This document shows, one piece after another, positions 7,869 through 10,260 of a stretch of 10,260 nt of DNA. Position 1 is the first letter of the stretch, and every line of letters begins with the position of its first letter. The notes under the pieces are model-generated. The model ran no database searches. It was not told where the DNA came from and was given only the letters and a program-made list of their open reading frames with translations. The translations under genes and the position numbers were made by a program. The stretch covers positions 1 through 10,260 of the forward strand of contig CANKNL010000090.1 in assembly GCA_947483345.1 (NCBI GenBank). The letters are read 5' to 3'. The DNA is from Chitinophagaceae bacterium (GTDB lineage: Bacteria > Bacteroidota > Bacteroidia > Chitinophagales > Chitinophagaceae).

Positions 7869-7870
7869 AA
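7855..7870 (+). other. Candidate parS site 2 (ParB-binding centromere)
   Basis: TGTTCCACGTGAAAAA on the plus strand matches parS TGTTCCACGTGAAACA at 15 of 16 positions. It lies 48 bp centre to centre from site 1, in the opposite orientation, and about 10 bp past the ybeY stop codon. Two such near-matches in one 120-bp gap are unlikely by chance. Confidence 0.72.
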
Positions 7871-7880
7871 CACTTTCAAT

Positions 7881-8306
7881 TTATGAAAAATACTTTTTAA
7901 GGTATGCCTCTTCTTTAAGCCGCATAACTTTTATGTCTGCTTTGTTTTTGTCCTTATAACCGCAAAGGTGAAGTGCTGCATGAAAAATTACCCGGTGAAG
8001 TTCTTCGTTTATAGAAACGCCCATTTTTTTCGCATTGTCCTTTATCCTGTCGAAACTCAAGTAAACCTCTCCCTCAATGGCGTCGGTGGGTTTGCCTAAA
8101 TTAAAGGTGATCACATCTGTATAATAATCATGATCTAAAAATTCCTTATTAATGCCAAGCAGGTGTTTATCAGAGCAAAATATGTAAGATATGTTTTCCA
8201 TTTTTCTTTTTTCCATTAAAAATATGGACCCAACAAATTGCTTAAGCTTTGTCTTGCTTTTAAATACCGGGTGCCTGTCATGATAGAAAAACCGAATTTT
8301 TTGCAT
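7881..8306 (-). CDS. ybeY: Endoribonuclease YbeY (16S rRNA 3'-end maturation)
   Basis: YbeY is a small metal-dependent endoribonuclease involved in 16S rRNA 3' maturation and ribosome quality control. The 141-residue length is normal for the phylum. YYTDVITFNL (61-70) matches the family's TDVLSF segment. EGEVYLSFDRI (78-88) matches the GDIxIS strand. HAALHLCGYKDK (109-120) is the metal-site signature, normally HGxLHLxGYDH. H109 and H113 are present; the third ligand position holds D119 instead of His, a variation I recall as common in Bacteroidota YbeY. The ATG at 8306 is the natural start with a possible -7 element 3 nt upstream. The gene is divergent from feoA and is followed by mnmG. Confidence 0.93.
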   Translation of the reverse strand: MQKIRFFYHDRHPVFKSKTKLKQFVGSIFLMEKRKMENISYIFCSDKHLLGINKEFLDHDYYTDVITFNLGKPTDAIEGEVYLSFDRIKDNAKKMGVSINEELHRVIFHAALHLCGYKDKNKADIKVMRLKEEAYLKKYFS

Positions 8307-8309
8307 TGC

Positions 8310-8317
8310 GAAATTTA
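8310..8317 (-). promoter_or_regulatory. Candidate -7 element for ybeY
   Basis: TAAATTTC on the minus strand matches TAnnTTTG at all but the last position and ends 3 nt before the ybeY ATG. A TTG lies about 18 bp upstream, which fits the Bacteroidota -33 spacing. As at mnmG, the message would be almost leaderless. Confidence 0.35.
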
Positions 8318-8349
8318 TTTAACGAAATTAGATAACAATATTGATTTGA

Positions 8350-8357
8350 TACATTTG
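8350..8357 (+). promoter_or_regulatory. Bacteroidota -7 promoter element for feoA-nadD
   Basis: TACATTTG matches TAnnTTTG exactly and sits 34 nt before the feoA ATG. No clear -33 TTTG is seen upstream. No Shine-Dalgarno sequence precedes the ATG. The site lies in the 85-bp divergent gap between ybeY and feoA. Confidence 0.5.
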
Positions 8358-8391
8358 CAGAGAAAAGAAACCAAATTGAAAAAGATTTTTT

Positions 8392-8637
8392 ATGCAAAAG
8401 CGGTTATCGGAAATAAAGGTTGGTGAAAAAGTAATTATTACAGCATTTGAAAAAGACGATATTTTTTTAAAGTTGATGGAAATGGGCTGTATACCCGGAG
8501 AGGAGGTTAGGGTAGAACAGGTGGCCCCTTTGGGAGATCCAATTTCTATTTCAGTTGCAGGCTATCACTTAAGTTTAAGGCTTGATGAAGCAGAACTGAT
8601 ATGGGTTGAGGAAACCGTTAATTCTCAGCTGCGTTAA
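8392..8637 (+). CDS. feoA: FeoA family protein (ferrous iron transport-associated SH3-like domain)
   Basis: This 81-residue cytoplasmic protein is a single FeoA domain. It shows LSEIKVGEKVII (5-16), the conserved KLMEMGCIPGEEVRV (27-41), APLGDPISISVAGYHLSLR (45-63) and DEAELIWV (65-72). FeoA is a small SH3-like protein that interacts with the ferrous iron permease FeoB and modulates Fe(II) uptake. Here the next gene is nadD, 30 bp downstream, and no feoB lies beside it. It may therefore serve a FeoB encoded elsewhere or have another regulatory role. It is probably co-transcribed with nadD, since that gap holds no recognisable -7 element. Confidence 0.9.
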   Translation: MQKRLSEIKVGEKVIITAFEKDDIFLKLMEMGCIPGEEVRVEQVAPLGDPISISVAGYHLSLRLDEAELIWVEETVNSQLR

Positions 8638-8667
8638 TTCTTATAAAACTCTAGATCTGTTTTAATA

Positions 8668-9240
8668 ATGAAAATTGGACTTTATTTTGGCTCCTTTAAT
8701 CCTGTTCACGTTGGGCACTTAATAATTGCTAACCACGCTGTAAATGAAACCGACCTAAACCAGGTTTGGTTTGTTGTCTCACCCCAAAACCCCTTTAAGC
8801 AAACGTTGTCCCTGCTTAACGAATACCATAGGCTACACCTTATTAAGTCGGCCATTGATGGTGAAAATAATTTAAGGGTAAGTGCTATTGAATTTAATTT
8901 ACCTAGGCCATCTTATACGGTTGACAGCCTGGCTTACCTAAAAGAAAAATATCCCGAACACGAGTTTTCTATATTGATGGGTAGCGACGGATTTAAAAAT
9001 ATAAACAAATGGAAAAACTATCAGGTTATATTAAATGATCACAGTCTTTATATCTACAAAAGGCCGGGGTATGACATAGCAGAAACCTTTGGGGCAACAG
9101 TCTGTATCTTAAATGCGCCGCTTTTAGAAATTTCGTCTACTCGTATTCGTGAGTTAATTAAAAATAAAAAATCAATTCGTTTTTTAGTCCCCGATATTGT
9201 TAAGGAAGAGATTGAATTGGGTGGGTATTATAGAACCTGA
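8668..9240 (+). CDS. nadD: Nicotinate-nucleotide adenylyltransferase NadD
   Basis: NadD transfers AMP from ATP to nicotinic acid mononucleotide, forming deamido-NAD in NAD biosynthesis. The 190-residue protein has the nucleotidyltransferase signature GSFNPVHVGH (8-17), whose histidines bind the ATP phosphates. It also has SYTVDSLAYLK (82-92), MGSDGFKNINKWKNY (104-118) and the C-terminal ISSTRIREL (155-163) typical of the family. The length is normal. The ATG at 8668 opens directly into the first beta-strand (MKIGLYFGSF), so no earlier start is needed. It follows feoA by 30 bp. Its TGA directly abuts the stop of the convergent chromate-transporter gene. Confidence 0.95.
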   Translation: MKIGLYFGSFNPVHVGHLIIANHAVNETDLNQVWFVVSPQNPFKQTLSLLNEYHRLHLIKSAIDGENNLRVSAIEFNLPRPSYTVDSLAYLKEKYPEHEFSILMGSDGFKNINKWKNYQVILNDHSLYIYKRPGYDIAETFGATVCILNAPLLEISSTRIRELIKNKKSIRFLVPDIVKEEIELGGYYRT

Positions 9241-10260
9241 TTAAAAAGCCAGGCCAATCAGCAAACAAAATAAAACAATAAATGGCGGAGGTGCTTTAGA
9301 AAAATTCAGTACCGCAAAAGTGCCCCCAATTACCGCCATGTTCATCAGGCTAATGGTACTAATAGAGATTATTGAAACATCCTTTAACAAATAAAATATA
9401 GCCGCAATCATAATGCCAACAACTGCCGCATTAATGCCCTCAAGAGATCGGTAAACAAACACAAATTTTTTAAGGTTTTGCCATACAGGGAAAAAGAAAA
9501 GTACCAAAAGTGCACTTGGTAAAAAAATGGCTATCGAACCTATTATGCAACCAATCAGCTGTTTTTTTGGACCCTCCTTTTTTAATGCAATACCACCCAT
9601 AAATGACGCAATAGAAAAAACCGGACCGGGTATTGCTCTAACCAAACCGGCTCCTGTTAACAGTTCATCCTTTTCTATTTTTATAACATCGGGGTTGTTT
9701 TTTACAACCCGTTTTGCTGTAGGTCTGGCCACATATTGATCTAGCATTAATGGAATTAACACATCTCCGCCACCAAATACAAAAGACCCAAAACGATAAA
9801 AGTTTTCAAACAGGTTGTATGATTTTTTGTTTTCCCAGTTTTGTTTCCTGGCTGTTTCACTTAAAAAACCGGCTATAGCAAAAATCAATAAAAATAACCA
9901 AATATTGGTCCACCTAATCTGTCTTGGTTTTACTGCTTCCTTTTCAGGTATTCTTTTGTTGCTGAAATTTGTTGCGATACCACCAAGCGTTATTAACACC
10001 GGTATAATCCAAGGCGCTTTAAAAAGAAAAAATGTACCCAACAAAGCAATCGTCATAATAATTTGGGTGATGGTATTTTTAACACTTATTAAAAAAGCCA
10101 TATAGGCAGCATAAGCTAAAAACCCAATGGCCATTGGTTGAATAAATTTTAAAAAACCTGTTTGTATTTTATTCTCTCCAAGGTCGCCAATGAGAAATGA
10201 TAACCCCCCCATTAAAAAACAAGCAGGCAAAATCCAGATAATCAATGTTAAAACAGCCAG
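9241..10260 (-). CDS. chrA: Chromate transporter, ChrA family (N-terminus beyond window)
   Basis: The frame stays open to the right edge; 339 residues are visible. Full-length family members have about 390-400, so roughly 50-60 N-terminal residues, including the first CHR-domain FGG motif, are off-window. The visible part is a polytopic membrane protein. The rest of the first CHR half is followed by a charged loop (about 98-117 in visible numbering) and the second half, with FYRFGSFVFGGGDVLIP (nt about 9760-9810) and LTGAGLVRAIPGPVFSIASF (nt about 9600-9660). These match the CHR-domain motifs FGGG and PGP. Family members export chromate by antiport with sulfate or similar anions, though many homologues are untested. 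A TTG at 10245-10243 is not the real start, since coding sequence continues upstream of it. A run of seven G on the coding strand lies at 10204-10210. Confidence 0.92.
   Translation of the reverse strand: MAVLTLIIWILPACFLMGGLSFLIGDLGENKIQTGFLKFIQPMAIGFLAYAAYMAFLISVKNTITQIIMTIALLGTFFLFKAPWIIPVLITLGGIATNFSNKRIPEKEAVKPRQIRWTNIWLFLLIFAIAGFLSETARKQNWENKKSYNLFENFYRFGSFVFGGGDVLIPLMLDQYVARPTAKRVVKNNPDVIKIEKDELLTGAGLVRAIPGPVFSIASFMGGIALKKEGPKKQLIGCIIGSIAIFLPSALLVLFFFPVWQNLKKFVFVYRSLEGINAAVVGIMIAAIFYLLKDVSIISISTISLMNMAVIGGTFAVLNFSKAPPPFIVLFCLLIGLAF

Noticed and set aside
10243..10245. TTG as the start codon of the chromate transporter
   Set aside because: The frame remains open upstream to the window edge, and the N-terminal CHR motif expected of the family is missing, so the true start lies outside the window.

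Overview
This AT-rich window most likely comes from a member of the Bacteroidota, probably near the Chitinophagaceae/Sphingobacteriia. Three things point there: upstream regions carry Bacteroidota-type -7 elements (TAnnTTTG) instead of Shine-Dalgarno sequences, the YbeY has the GYKDK ending typical of that phylum, and ybeY sits next to mnmG. The placement is inferred from sequence character, not from a database match.

Left half (1-5250, minus strand): two large genes for exported proteins. The upstream gene (3265-5250) encodes a secreted caspase/metacaspase-like protein with an intact His/Cys dyad (H100, C173), an acidic metacaspase-type pocket and a C-terminal DUF4384-like domain. The downstream gene (1-3264, running off the left edge) encodes a secreted protein of more than 1,088 residues, mostly tetratricopeptide repeats. 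The two are separated by a single TAA codon and lie in the same reading frame. The second gene seems to start at a TTG directly after that stop and has its own signal peptide. Both proteins also seem to share a small domain. This pair is the least conventional part of the window.

Middle (5365-8306, minus strand): a housekeeping block, ybeY (16S rRNA maturation), then mnmG (tRNA wobble-uridine modification), then a small type II mannose-6-phosphate isomerase-like cupin 11 bp after mnmG. The 120-bp ybeY-mnmG gap holds two near-consensus parS centromere sites (14/16 and 15/16 to the Bacillus-type sequence) in inverted orientation, plus a good mnmG -7 element. This suggests an origin-proximal locus where ParB loads.

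Right end (8392-10260): feoA and nadD run on the plus strand, divergent from ybeY. feoA has no feoB beside it. nadD meets a convergent chromate-transporter gene stop to stop with no spacer, and that gene is cut off by the right edge. No RNA genes, insertion sequences or CRISPR arrays were seen. No gap between genes exceeds about 120 bp.
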